From assembly GCF_900099765.1 (NCBI RefSeq), contig NZ_FNDX01000022.1, positions 34,664 to 98,663 of the forward strand: a stretch of 64,000 nt of DNA. Direction: 5' to 3'. Below, one piece after another: positions 26,412 through 34,283 of this stretch. Made by a program: the position numbers and the translations under genes. Every line of letters begins with the position of its first letter. The first letter of the stretch is position 1. The notes beneath the pieces were generated by a model. The model had not been told where the DNA came from and made no database searches. It saw only the letters and a list, made by a program, of their open reading frames with translations. The DNA comes from Paenibacillus typhae (lineage in GTDB: Bacteria; Bacillota; Bacilli; Paenibacillales; Paenibacillaceae).

Positions 26412-28190
26412 ATGCAGTTAACTTGGGATTTAAGCAGCATCTATCCCGGCTTTCACTCGGAATCCTTTCTGCGGGATCGCAGGCATGTAGAGGAAATAAC
26501 CGGGGAGCTTGCTGCATGGGCAGCCTCACAGCTACAGGATGTACAGGATGCCTCCGGAGTGATGGAGCAGTTCCTTAAACAATATAACGCTTATAAAAGC
26601 ATTTACCTCCGCTTATTCAGCTACGCGGAGCTGGTGTTCAGCGCCGACAGCAGCAATGCGGAAGCCGTCAATCTGATGGATGAGCTGGAGGAGGTCAGCA
26701 GCGGGGCGGAGGAAGCACGGGTAAGCTTCAGAAAGTGGCTGGCCGGGGCCGGTGCGGAGGAGTTGGAGGCGAGTCTGTCGGACAATGCATACCTGGCGGA
26801 GCATAGATTCTATTTGCATGAGCTGCAGATGAAGTCACGGCATCTGCTGAGCGCGGAAGGGGAAGCGGTCATTGCCCGGATGCAGGCCAACGGCTCGAAG
26901 GCTTGGGAGCGGCTGTACATGCGGACGCTGTCTACACTGCGGGTGGATGTTCAGATTGATGGCAAGGACCGGATTATGTCGCTGGCTGATCTGCGGAATT
27001 TAGCATATGATTCCGATGCAGCCGTACGAAAAGCAGCGGCAGCGGCGGAGGGTGAAGCCTGCCGAAGTGTAGCAGAGCAGAGTGCTGCCTGCATTAATGC
27101 CGTGACCGGTGAAGCGGCGGCAGTCTATGAGCTGCGGGGATATACATCGCCGCTGCATAAGGTGCTGGAAGCTTCGCGGATGGATGAAGCCACGCTGGAA
27201 GTGATGCTGCAGGCGATCCGGGAGAGTCTGCCGGTTTTCCACCGGTACTATACGAAGAAGGCTGAGCTGCTGGGGCATCCTGGCGCGCTTCCGTTCTATG
27301 ATATATTCGCGCCTGTTGGCAGGGAATCATCGGCTGGAATTCCTTATGCCGAGGCGCAGGCGATGATTGTCTCCGGCTTTAGCAGCTTCAGTGCAGAGCT
27401 GGGCGCTTTTGCCCAAAAGGTGTTCGAACAGCGCTGGATCGATGCCGAGCCGCGCAGCGGTAAGGGAAGCTTCGGGATGTGCGTTGATATTATCCCGATC
27501 GGGGAGAGCCGGATGATTACCAGCTTCCACGGCAATTATATAGATGTGAGCGTGCTGGCGCATGAGATCGGACACGCTTACCATAGCAGCCGGCTGGCCG
27601 GGCAGAGTATGGTCAATACGGATTATCCGGTGCCGGTTGCCGAGACGGCGTCGATCTTTTGCGAGAGCCTGATCAGCGGTGAGCTGCTGCAGAATGCACC
27701 TGCTGGTGAAGCGGCAGCCATTCTGGAGCGGAGTCTGGCGGATGCCGGATATTATATCGTTGATTTCTATGCGCGTTATTGCTTCGAGAGCAGCTTGTAT
27801 GAGCGCAGACAATCCGGCAATCTGTCCGTGGATGAGTTAAACGCATTAATGCTGGACTCAATGACTGCCGCTTACGGTGAAAGTGTGCTGCCGGACTCCA
27901 TACATCCCTATCAGTGGATCAGCAAGGCCGGATATTATATGGCAGGCAATGAGTTTCTCAACTTCCCGTATTCGTTTGGGCTGCTGTTCTCCAAAGGGCT
28001 GTATGCACAATATAAAAAGCAGGGGCAGCCGTTCGTCAGCCGGTACGAGCAGTTCCTCTCAGCCTCCAGCACACGGAATATTGCCGATGCCGCCAGGCTG
28101 ATGGATATTGATGTACATTCTTTGGCTTTTTGGCGGGATGCGCTCCAGCTGATTGCCGGAGATGTCAGGAAATTTGCGGGAGCGGAGTAA
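26412..28190 (+). CDS. pepF: M3 family oligoendopeptidase (PepF type)
   Basis: A 592-aa cytosolic zinc metallopeptidase that trims oligopeptides. The zinc motif HEIGHAYH is at about residue 384, with the further Glu ligand in the following ETASIFCESL helix. The N-terminus (LTWDLSSIYPGFHSESF) is typical of the family. AAGGAGATG lies before the ATG. It appears to be monocistronic. Confidence 0.93.
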   Translation: MQLTWDLSSIYPGFHSESFLRDRRHVEEITGELAAWAASQLQDVQDASGVMEQFLKQYNAYKSIYLRLFSYAELVFSADSSNAEAVNLMDELEEVSSGAEEARVSFRKWLAGAGAEELEASLSDNAYLAEHRFYLHELQMKSRHLLSAEGEAVIARMQANGSKAWERLYMRTLSTLRVDVQIDGKDRIMSLADLRNLAYDSDAAVRKAAAAAEGEACRSVAEQSAACINAVTGEAAAVYELRGYTSPLHKVLEASRMDEATLEVMLQAIRESLPVFHRYYTKKAELLGHPGALPFYDIFAPVGRESSAGIPYAEAQAMIVSGFSSFSAELGAFAQKVFEQRWIDAEPRSGKGSFGMCVDIIPIGESRMITSFHGNYIDVSVLAHEIGHAYHSSRLAGQSMVNTDYPVPVAETASIFCESLISGELLQNAPAGEAAAILERSLADAGYYIVDFYARYCFESSLYERRQSGNLSVDELNALMLDSMTAAYGESVLPDSIHPYQWISKAGYYMAGNEFLNFPYSFGLLFSKGLYAQYKKQGQPFVSRYEQFLSASSTRNIADAARLMDIDVHSLAFWRDALQLIAGDVRKFAGAE

Positions 28191-28293
28191 GCGAGGATTT
28201 TTGCGCGGCGGAAGGTTCCTTTTTACGGGGAAGTATGGTAGAACAATAGTAGAAGTATACGCCGCAGCGGCACAGAAAGGGATGCTTGATTGA

Positions 28294-28461
28294 ATGTATG
28301 TAGTATGTAAAGAACACGTTGAGCTGGCCATCGACAGATTTGTGGACGAGTACGAGGATGCACCGGATGTTGTGGATCTGAAGGAGACCGAATTCTCGGA
28401 CTGGGACCCGCCGGCGAAATGTGCGGAATGTGAGAAGAATGCGGAATATCTGGTGGTCTGA
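28294..28461 (+). CDS. CxxH/CxxC small protein
   Basis: A 55-aa protein too short for most gene finders: MYVVCKEHVELAIDRF at the start, an acidic middle, then CAECEKNAEYLVV. The CKEH and CAEC pairs form one likely zinc site. This matches the small CxxH/CxxC family that usually sits near rlmH in Bacillus and Paenibacillus. AAAGGGATG is about 11 nt upstream. rlmH is 3 kb further on here, separated by an MFS/ArsR pair and decayed sequence. Confidence 0.85.
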   Translation: MYVVCKEHVELAIDRFVDEYEDAPDVVDLKETEFSDWDPPAKCAECEKNAEYLVV

Positions 28462-28485
28462 GGACTGCTGTCATTTATTCAAAAG

Positions 28486-28526
28486 AACACCCTGCAGCCG
28501 CGGAAGCGGATCTGGAGGGTGTTTTG
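28486..28526 (+). terminator. Probable terminator after the CxxH/CxxC gene
   Basis: AACACCCT (28486-28493) pairs with AGGGTGTT (28516-28523). The T-tail is short (TTTTGG). Confidence 0.6.
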
Positions 28527-28569
28527 GTGTTTGGAGTTAGGCAAAAATCAGTAGAAGGATAACAGCATT

Positions 28570-30021
28570 TTAGGCGTCTGCTGCATCTGCCATTGGAGTA
28601 AGCCGGCCGCCCCGGCTGCTGCGGTGGTAGGCAAACGCTGAAACGATAGCGATTATCGCTGCTACTGAAAGTCCCCAGTAGATATTGGAGTAGGCTGTAG
28701 AGAGCGGTAGCCCCTTTTGCCACTCCAGAGCGCTGGCAGCCATGGCCACGCTGAATGCTCCGCTGAAGAACTGCAGCAGCTGGAATAGTCCCATTCCAGA
28801 GCCGATCTGCGAGGATGGGAGGATGCGTGAAATTTCATTAGATACACTGCTCGATAGTACGGTAAAGGCTAAGCTCATTATCATGTAAACGAGCATAACG
28901 GCAACCCAAGACTGGCCGGCCAGGAAGGCGAACAGCACAGTAGCCAGCAGCACCAGGAGCGGTGCGTAGCGCAGGATTCCGGCATTGCCGTAGCGGTCAA
29001 TGACCCGACCAACGGCACGGGAGACGAAGATCGCCAGCAAGGAGCCCGGGAAAATCACCAGCCCGGCATGGCTGGCTGTGAACCCGAAGCGGTGGGTCAA
29101 AATCTGCGGCAGCAGGAACAGGGTGGCGAAGCTGCACAGGTAAGAGGCGATTCCGACCAGTGCAAGCACAAGATAGGACCGGTTGGCGAATAGCGCCGGC
29201 ATCACGAACGGATCAGGTGTGCTGCGGATGCGGCCAACGAACAGGGCGATTGCAGCAATTCCGGCAATCAGGGCCACCCACAGTCCGCTGGTCAGGAACA
29301 GCAGCAGGCCGGTGGTTCCGATTCCGAGAAAAAGCCCGCCCAAGATATCGAATGAGCCGCGTGCAGGTATTTCCTTAGGAAGCAGCACCATAAACAGCGG
29401 CACCAGCAGCAAAATCGCTGCTGTAACAGCGAATAGCCAATGCCAGCCCAGATACTCGACGATGGAGCCGCCCGCTACCGGGCCAAGTCCCAGCCCGAGT
29501 GAAACGGCGGACATAATAGTTGCCATGGCTTTGCCGCGGCGTGCCTGCGGAACATAGCGGGTGAACAGGACGAGCGACAGCGACATGACGGCTCCCGCAC
29601 CGGATGCCTGCAGAATGCGCACGATCAGCAGGAAGATGAAATTCGTGCTGAAGAAGCCGGCCACAGCGGACAGTCCCAGCGTCAGCAGCCCGATAATCAA
29701 CAGCCGGCGGATCGGCAGGAAATCGGAAAGCCGGCTGTACGTAATCGAAGCGATCGAGAACATAATGGAATATCCGGTCACAATCCAGGATGCTGATGCC
29801 GCAGTAATGCCGAAGGCTTCAGTCACATCCGGCAGCGCCAGATTGAACATCGCCGTGTTCATGATGACGAGCACGACTGCGACACTGAACAGCAGGGTCA
29901 GCAGGCCTTCCCGTGGAAGGGAGGGTTCTGGGGCGGCAGGATTGGAGCCAGTGTTAGGGCCAGGATGCAAGGTACTGCTGCCTTTGTCCGCAGTACCTTT
30001 AGATGTATGTAATGAGTTCAA
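28570..30021 (-). CDS. MFS multidrug efflux transporter, DHA2-like
   Basis: A 483-aa transporter with about 14 hydrophobic segments after a 35-residue Ser/Pro-rich N-terminus. Motif A-like RLSDFLPIRRLL and motif C-like GLGLGPVAGGSIVEYLGWHW mark it as a proton-drug antiporter. The substrate is unknown. The start is TTG at 30021, with AAAGGAG 9 nt upstream; no nearby ATG has a site. It is divergent from an ArsR-type regulator. Confidence 0.88.
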   Translation of the reverse strand: MNSLHTSKGTADKGSSTLHPGPNTGSNPAAPEPSLPREGLLTLLFSVAVVLVIMNTAMFNLALPDVTEAFGITAASASWIVTGYSIMFSIASITYSRLSDFLPIRRLLIIGLLTLGLSAVAGFFSTNFIFLLIVRILQASGAGAVMSLSLVLFTRYVPQARRGKAMATIMSAVSLGLGLGPVAGGSIVEYLGWHWLFAVTAAILLLVPLFMVLLPKEIPARGSFDILGGLFLGIGTTGLLLFLTSGLWVALIAGIAAIALFVGRIRSTPDPFVMPALFANRSYLVLALVGIASYLCSFATLFLLPQILTHRFGFTASHAGLVIFPGSLLAIFVSRAVGRVIDRYGNAGILRYAPLLVLLATVLFAFLAGQSWVAVMLVYMIMSLAFTVLSSSVSNEISRILPSSQIGSGMGLFQLLQFFSGAFSVAMAASALEWQKGLPLSTAYSNIYWGLSVAAIIAIVSAFAYHRSSRGGRLTPMADAADA

Positions 30022-30054
30022 GGGGTGTCACTCCTTTGTTTCTATTGTTTAATA

Positions 30055-30072
30055 GTTCGATTACTTACGAAC
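30055..30072. promoter_or_regulatory. Inverted repeat at the MFS transcription start, candidate ArsR operator
   Basis: GTTCG (30055-30059) and CGAAC (30068-30072) are 8 nt apart. On the minus strand this falls at about +1 to +18 of the predicted MFS transcript. Confidence 0.5.
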
Positions 30073-30210
30073 AATTGAAATATAGCATGCAAAGATGTAA
30101 AATGCAATTAGGAAGATGAGAATTAGCATGGCGCTGAAGGAATGAGTATGAGAAATTGAAAGATAAAAGTATGAACAATTGAAGAGATACGTTGAGAAGT
30201 TGAAGAGATA
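30069..30210. repeat. Four degenerate direct repeats in the MFS/ArsR intergenic region
   Basis: Copies start at 30069 (GAACAATTGAAATATA), 30150 (GAGAAATTGAAAGATA), 30173 (GAACAATTGAAGAGATA) and 30194 (GAGAAGTTGAAGAGATA). The last three are spaced 23 and 21 bp apart, two helical turns, which suits a regulator binding one face of DNA. Confidence 0.6.
30079..30107 (-). promoter_or_regulatory. Sigma-A promoter of the MFS gene
   Basis: Read on the minus strand: TTGCAT (30107-30102), a 17-nt spacer, TATATT (30084-30079). Confidence 0.7.
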
Positions 30211-30246
30211 AGATGCATTTTAAGTAATCATAAAGGGGTCTTATAT

Positions 30247-30591
30247 ATGAAGCTGCTCCATCATCCGGACCGTAAGGACATACAGCTTGTCTCTGTTTTG
30301 TATGCGCTTAGCGATCCGATCCGTTTATATGTTGTGTCGGAAATCCGCAAGCACGGCGAGCAGGCCTGCAACAGCTTTAAGGTACCGATCGCCAAGTCCA
30401 CCCTGTCCCACCACGCCCGCACCCTGCGCGAATCAGGCGTTGTGCACACACGGGCACAGGGCACCCAGCGTATTTTGTCGCTGCGGGAAGAGGATTTGAA
30501 TGAGCGGTTTCCGGGTGTGCTGGATTCGATATTAGAGGCTTATGAATCTGCCGGTGGGGCGGTGGAGTTTGGGGAGCGGATGGAAGAGTGA
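30247..30591 (+). CDS. ArsR-family winged-helix repressor
   Basis: A 114-aa DNA-binding protein: LYALSDPIRLYVVSEI at the N-terminus, a recognition helix region IAKSTLSHHARTLRESGVV and a wing with GTQRILSLREEDL. It lacks the CVC-type metal motif of ArsR itself, though a single Cys (QACNSF) is present. It probably represses the divergent MFS gene through the repeats between them; this is inferred from context. Its transcript can end at the hairpin at 30727. Confidence 0.88.
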   Translation: MKLLHHPDRKDIQLVSVLYALSDPIRLYVVSEIRKHGEQACNSFKVPIAKSTLSHHARTLRESGVVHTRAQGTQRILSLREEDLNERFPGVLDSILEAYESAGGAVEFGERMEE

Positions 30592-30726
30592 AGGGTAAGA
30601 GCGTGAGGGGTAAAGAGTGGAGAGTAAAAGCTTGGTAATAACAGTTGTTCTAGGATGCAGGGATAGTTTGTTGTAGAGTGTGACGTCGAATGCCGGGCTT
30701 AGTGTCTGGAGTAATATAGATTTGGG

Positions 30727-30752
30727 GACTCTGCGGTAGCAGGGTCTTTTTG
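30727..30752 (+). terminator. Intrinsic terminator downstream of the ArsR gene
   Basis: GACTCTGC (30727-30734) pairs with GCAGGGTC (30739-30746) with one wobble, a 4-nt loop and T5. Confidence 0.82.
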
Positions 30753-30801
30753 TTCGTGGTTGTATGTTTGGCGGTATAAGTTGCACAATGTGATTAGCTA
30801 A

Positions 30802-30906
30802 GGATATGAGGACTTTCGGGCAGAAGAGCAGCTGAGATTGTACAGTTATGGTGACTATCTGCCTAACGAAGGGATGAAAGTAACCTTACAGGCTACCCAT
30901 GACTGA
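30802..30906 (+). pseudogene. Possible remnant of a protein C-terminus
   Basis: A 34-codon stretch, bounded by an in-frame TAA just before it and ending in TGA, reads GYEDFRAEEQLRLYSYGD then LPNEGMKVTLQATHD. The composition looks like a real protein tail, and no start codon or ribosome site precedes it. I cannot name the family. Confidence 0.3.
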
Positions 30907-30959
30907 TCTAAGTGGAAAAAGGTAAACTATTTCTTACTATAGCCATAGGTGGGAGGTTG

Positions 30960-31110
30960 TTAGTTGGAAAAACGACACTTAATTTCTCGGATTTTGCTCT
31001 AAGAGGGAGTTTTCGTCTAGAATAAGTGGCGATTTTCCACCTAATGAGCAGAAAATTTAGAGAACGGTTGAATTAGGTGGCGGAAATCCACTTAATTTTG
31101 ACAGACCACT
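30960..31110. repeat. Imperfect palindromic intergenic repeat block
   Basis: Elements such as AAGTGGCGATTTTCCACCTA (31022-31041) and GGTGGCGGAAATCCACTTA (about 31077-31095) are partial inverted copies of each other. A related GTTGGAAAAACGACACTTAA (30962-30981) starts the block. It resembles the non-coding repeats scattered between genes in Paenibacillus genomes; copy number cannot be judged from this window. Confidence 0.5.
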
Positions 31111-31236
31111 GCTCAAGCAGAGGTTCTACCAGTTAACCTGATTTATTTAACAATTACTTCAGACAAAATGTACATGCCAGTAAACAGCGGGTGCGGGATA
31201 TGGTAAGCTATGGTGATAGAGAGGAGCTGGTGCAGC

Positions 31237-31416
31237 GTGTTTATGAAGCCTGGCAACTTGAATGGTTCAGAGGAAGATGCAGCCAAGCGGAGAGCAGAAG
31301 AACTGGCAAAAGAATCGGCAGGCGGGTCGTTTATGACCGGCGTGATTGCTTTTGTAGTCTTGGCCGTAGTGATTGTGGCTGTATTTTATGGAATTGCTTA
31401 TTTTCGGACAAATTAA
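31237..31416 (+). CDS. Small single-span membrane protein upstream of rlmH
   Basis: About 59 aa: a charged cytosolic part (NLNGSEEDAAKRRAEELAKE) followed by one membrane helix (FMTGVIAFVVLAVVIVAVFY) and a short tail FRTN. The frame opens at 31210. The GTG at 31237 lies 10 nt after GAGGAG and is my choice; the ATG at 31243 is possible. I do not recognise the family. It may be co-transcribed with rlmH, 90 nt downstream. Confidence 0.7.
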   Translation: MFMKPGNLNGSEEDAAKRRAEELAKESAGGSFMTGVIAFVVLAVVIVAVFYGIAYFRTN

Positions 31417-31505
31417 GGCGGAGCAGGCAGTTACAATCTGCCTTCTTATTATACATTCACATTAACGAGCAACAGCCGTCTCCCGGCCGGCATATGGAGG
31501 ATATC

Positions 31506-31985
31506 ATGTTCATTCAAATTATTGGCGTAGGCAAATTGAAGGAAAAATATTTGGTCAGCGGCATCGCAGAATATGCCAAGCGGCTGACGCCATACCTCAA
31601 GTTTCAGGTGATTGAGGTGGCGGATGAAAAAGCCCCGGACAATCTCAGCGATGCTGAGGTTGTCCAGGTCAAAGCGCGCGAGGGCGAGCGCATCCTCGCG
31701 CACATCAAGAGCGACGCGCATGTCATTGCGCTCGCGATCGACGGCAAGCTCTGGAGCTCCGAGGAGCTTGCCGCGGAAATCGACCGGCTCGGCACCTACG
31801 GGACGAGCCATGTCGTGTTCGTCATCGGAGGCAGCCATGGCCTCTCCGATGACGTGATGCGCCGCGCCCAGCAGCGCATGAGCTTCGGCCGCATGACGCT
31901 GCCTCATCAGCTCATGCGGCTGGTGCTGGTGGAGCAGATTTATCGCGCTGTGAAGATCAATCGGGGGGAGCCGTATCATAAATAA
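31506..31985 (+). CDS. rlmH: 23S rRNA (pseudouridine1915-N3)-methyltransferase RlmH
   Basis: A 159-aa SPOUT-class methyltransferase acting on helix 69 of 23S rRNA. It starts MFIQIIGVGKLKEKYLVSGI, has the SAM-binding knot VVFVIGGSHGLSDDV and ends LVEQIYRAVKINRGEPYHK. A longer frame runs from 31191, but the ATG at 31506 is preceded by GGAGG and matches the family exactly. The middle third is noticeably GC-rich (GAGCGCATCCTCGCGCAC). Confidence 0.97.
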   Translation: MFIQIIGVGKLKEKYLVSGIAEYAKRLTPYLKFQVIEVADEKAPDNLSDAEVVQVKAREGERILAHIKSDAHVIALAIDGKLWSSEELAAEIDRLGTYGTSHVVFVIGGSHGLSDDVMRRAQQRMSFGRMTLPHQLMRLVLVEQIYRAVKINRGEPYHK

Positions 31986-31997
31986 CAGCAAATTTTT

Positions 31998-32168
31998 TGC
32001 GGTTACCAGTGCGATATCGGCGTAAGAACGGGTTTTGCCTGAAGGAATCTTCTTTAGCTGTTCCCACACGCTCTTCTGAAATGGGATCCCATTAGATGAA
32101 GTGAATATCATGCAGACCATAGGAGCGTGAGCAGTATCAGAGATTTGGTCAAGGAGATCATCGCTCCA
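31998..32168 (-). pseudogene. Fragment of an O6-alkylguanine-DNA alkyltransferase (Ogt/Ada C-domain)
   Basis: On the minus strand the frame reads NGIPFQKSVWEQLKKIPSGK then TRSYADIA, a clear match to the winged-helix start of Ogt/Ada alkyltransferases (GTxFQxxVWxxLxxIPxGxTxSYxxIA). The active-site PCHRV segment is missing because the sequence runs into the rlmH 3' end. Upstream, an in-frame TGA (32169-32171) blocks the N-terminus. It is a broken remnant, not a functional gene. Confidence 0.8.
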
Positions 32169-32171
32169 TCA

Positions 32172-32344
32172 ATGCACCTTCGTTTGGGGTGAGACCGCCA
32201 ATAAAATCAAAAACTAAAAATAACGGTGAAGGGATAGCCTCCCTTACACCGTTATTTATCTAGTTGAAATGGTTTTCTCGCTTAAGAGCTGCCCTCAACT
32301 CAAGAATAAGCAACCCCTCTGCGGTGTTACGATTACAACTCTCC
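32172..32344. other. Intergenic sequence before the SLH gene end
   Basis: Apart from the hairpin at 32219-32256, I see only possible further remnant sequence of the alkyltransferase region. A minus-strand frame around 32171-32230 (FIGGLTPNEGALMER, then stop) is unassigned. Confidence 0.4.
32219..32256 (-). terminator. Terminator of the SLH protein gene, possibly bidirectional
   Basis: AATAACGGTGAAGGG (32219-32233) pairs with CCCTTACACCGTTATT (32241-32256) with one bulge. T-rich sequence lies on both sides. Confidence 0.75.
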
Positions 32345-33952
32345 TTAATCCGTATAGTAGCTTAAGACAAGGTCAACAACGTCCTGAATATCTTGTTTAG
32401 TAGACATAGGCGTTCCAAAAGGATTGTTTTTGGCCTCCTGATAGGCCGATTCAAGGGCAGATAAGACCTCACTTAAGTTCGAAGCTGTCACTCCGGTTAT
32501 ACCAGCCAGAGCGAATACTTCTTCATTAGGAGCAGAGCCTTCACCAAAAGGATTCAAATAATCATAGATTGCTGCTAACACAATTGCCTGATTAGTCTCG
32601 TCTACAATCGCTTGGATTTGAGACAATGTTCTTGGAAGTGGTGTTAATCCGGTTTCCAATGCGTATTCGTAGGAGAATAGGTCCTCTAATGTGACGCCCG
32701 TAATACCTGCATTGGCAAACGTCGTCAAATCAACATTCGTCCATAAACCGGAAGCCGATGCAGCATTGATCAAATCCAGTGCTGCTTGCTGAGTACTACC
32801 GTTAATAACCGAATCTACGATCGATTGAATTTCTGAAACCGTCCATGGAGCTGTCCCGTCCGCATCCAATGCATCTTCGACCTCTGCTAGGTTCGACGGC
32901 GTGACACCCGTAATACCGGCTTCAGCAAACGTCGTCTCATCAACATTGATCCATGTCCCAACAGATGCATTAATCATATCTAGTGCGAGATTGGATGGCG
33001 TCGGTGTCGGTGTCGGTGTCGGCGTCGGTGTCGGTGTCGGCGTCGGTGTCGGTGTCGGCGTTGGTGTCGGTGTCGGTGTCGGCGTTGGCGTCGGCGTTGG
33101 TGTTGGTGTTGGCGTTGGTGTCGGCGTTGGTGTCGGCGTTGGCATTGTCGTTGGTGTCGGCGTCGGTGTCGGCGTTGGCGTCGGTGTTGGTGTCGGCGTT
33201 GGCGTCGGCGTTGGTGTCGGCGTTGGCGTTGTTGTCGGTGTCGGTGTTGTTGTCGGTGTTGGCGTTGGTGTCGGTGTTGGCGTTGGTGTCGGTGTTGGCG
33301 TTGTCGTCGGTGTCGGCGCTTTATATTGTTGTTTTGCTTCGTATGCACCGGTAAGCAGCAAATCACGGGTAGCATTCGCTTTGCCGCCAAACGTACCATC
33401 AGCACCGTTGGTTAACAATTTAAGATGCAATGCTTCGGCCACATAACCCTGCGCCCAGTTGGATACGGTTGTATCGGTACCCGTCTTCACTTTTGCTTCC
33501 GCGTCTTTGCCTAGTACTCGAACCAAGAACGTAGCCAATTGCTCTTTAGTCACTTTGCCAGCCGGATTGTATGTACCTTCGCCATAGCCGTCCGTTATGC
33601 CGGCAGTTTTAAGTGCTTCAATGTAGGGCAGCGCATAACCATTGGCGGCATCATCCGCCTTAACGTCATTGAAACTGGATGTCTTCAGATCTTTATTGAC
33701 TTCAATACCCGTAATCAATGCTGCAATCTTCGCGAACTGGGCGCGGTTCATTTCCTCTTTGAGCCCAAACGTCGTATTACTGACGCCATCAAAAATCCCG
33801 GCGCTAATCATTGCATCAAACTTTGCCTTCGTGGCCGCATCCAAATCCTTTAGATCAGTGAAGTCTGCCGAAGTCTTCGCCTCCGCATAAAGCGCACTAC
33901 CAGACGCACACATTAATAAAACCAAAAATGAAGCAAGCCATTTTTTTCTCAT
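32345..33952 (-). CDS. S-layer-homology protein with a long Thr-Pro linker
   Basis: A 535-aa secreted surface protein. The signal peptide ends near ALYAEA (about 25). SLH motifs follow (about 28-205, with ISAGIFDGVSNTTFGLKEEM, LKTAGITDGYGEGTYNPAGK and LKLLTNGADGTFGGKANATR), which bind secondary cell-wall polymer. Residues about 212-318 are almost pure Thr-Pro repeats. Three C-terminal repeats of about 65 residues each carry AGITGVTxxNL and IQxxVD, resembling repeats in bacterial adhesins. AAGGAGGAGAAGG precedes the ATG. The function of the C-terminal repeats is unknown. Confidence 0.9.
   Translation of the reverse strand: MRKKWLASFLVLLMCASGSALYAEAKTSADFTDLKDLDAATKAKFDAMISAGIFDGVSNTTFGLKEEMNRAQFAKIAALITGIEVNKDLKTSSFNDVKADDAANGYALPYIEALKTAGITDGYGEGTYNPAGKVTKEQLATFLVRVLGKDAEAKVKTGTDTTVSNWAQGYVAEALHLKLLTNGADGTFGGKANATRDLLLTGAYEAKQQYKAPTPTTTPTPTPTPTPTPTPTPTTTPTPTTTPTPTPTPTPTPTPTPTPTPTPTPTPTTMPTPTPTPTPTPTPTPTPTPTPTPTPTPTPTPTPTPTPTPTPTPTPTPTPSNLALDMINASVGTWINVDETTFAEAGITGVTPSNLAEVEDALDADGTAPWTVSEIQSIVDSVINGSTQQAALDLINAASASGLWTNVDLTTFANAGITGVTLEDLFSYEYALETGLTPLPRTLSQIQAIVDETNQAIVLAAIYDYLNPFGEGSAPNEEVFALAGITGVTASNLSEVLSALESAYQEAKNNPFGTPMSTKQDIQDVVDLVLSYYTD
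32999..33318. repeat. About 320-bp hexanucleotide-type repeat encoding (Thr-Pro)n
   Basis: The plus strand is a run of GGTGTC, GGCGTT, GGTGTT and GGCGTC units, broken only by a few variants (GTTGTC, GGCATTGTC). The period is 6 bp, encoding PT dipeptides on the minus strand with occasional TT or TM. Synonymous variation between units shows it is not freshly amplified throughout. Confidence 0.95.
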
Positions 33953-34283
33953 AAATCCTTCTCCTCCTTAGACTCTACCGTCTGGGTTAATCGTAAATGC
34001 CCCTTCAGACCTATATTTTTTTTGTAATAAGATAATTATCGGCAGAACATACCCTTATTTTTATATAAAATTTGTCGGGAATTCCGGTGCATGCTCCTTA
34101 TATCCGCTGGTTTACCACACTGCATCTTTTCCCCGGCAAAGAGAGAAATTCCCCCGATTGTTTAGGATGAGGAGGCAACTATATTTGTTTTGCCATTATA
34201 TTAGGAGTAGGATTATTAAGAGTTGTTATTTTATATAATAGTTTCTAATGCATTTGGTCTTAATAAAAATGGAGATATTGGAA
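33953..34283. other. 331-bp AT-rich intergenic region
   Basis: It separates the divergent SLH and M24 genes. It includes AT-rich tracts such as TTTTTATATAAAATTT (about 34058-34073) that could serve either promoter, but no clear -35/-10 pair. No coding sequence or recognised RNA motif is seen. Confidence 0.5.

Larger units (their letters stand above)
30592..31236. other. 645-bp region with decayed and repeat sequence
   Basis: It contains a terminator (30727-30752), a 34-codon open fragment that looks like a gene remnant (30802-30906) and an imperfectly palindromic repeat block (30960-31110). No intact gene is visible. Confidence 0.55.

Noticed and set aside
31191..31505. N-terminal extension of rlmH in the same frame
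   Set aside because: The extension contains the overlapping small membrane gene in another frame, and the ATG at 31506 has a perfect ribosome site and family-typical start.
32999..33318. Possible CRISPR array
   Set aside because: The units are 6 bp with no spacers and encode a Thr-Pro linker in frame.
32901..33446. Plus-strand frame encoding poly-Gly-Val
   Set aside because: It is the complement of the Thr-Pro repeat; the minus frame has SLH domains and a strong ribosome site.
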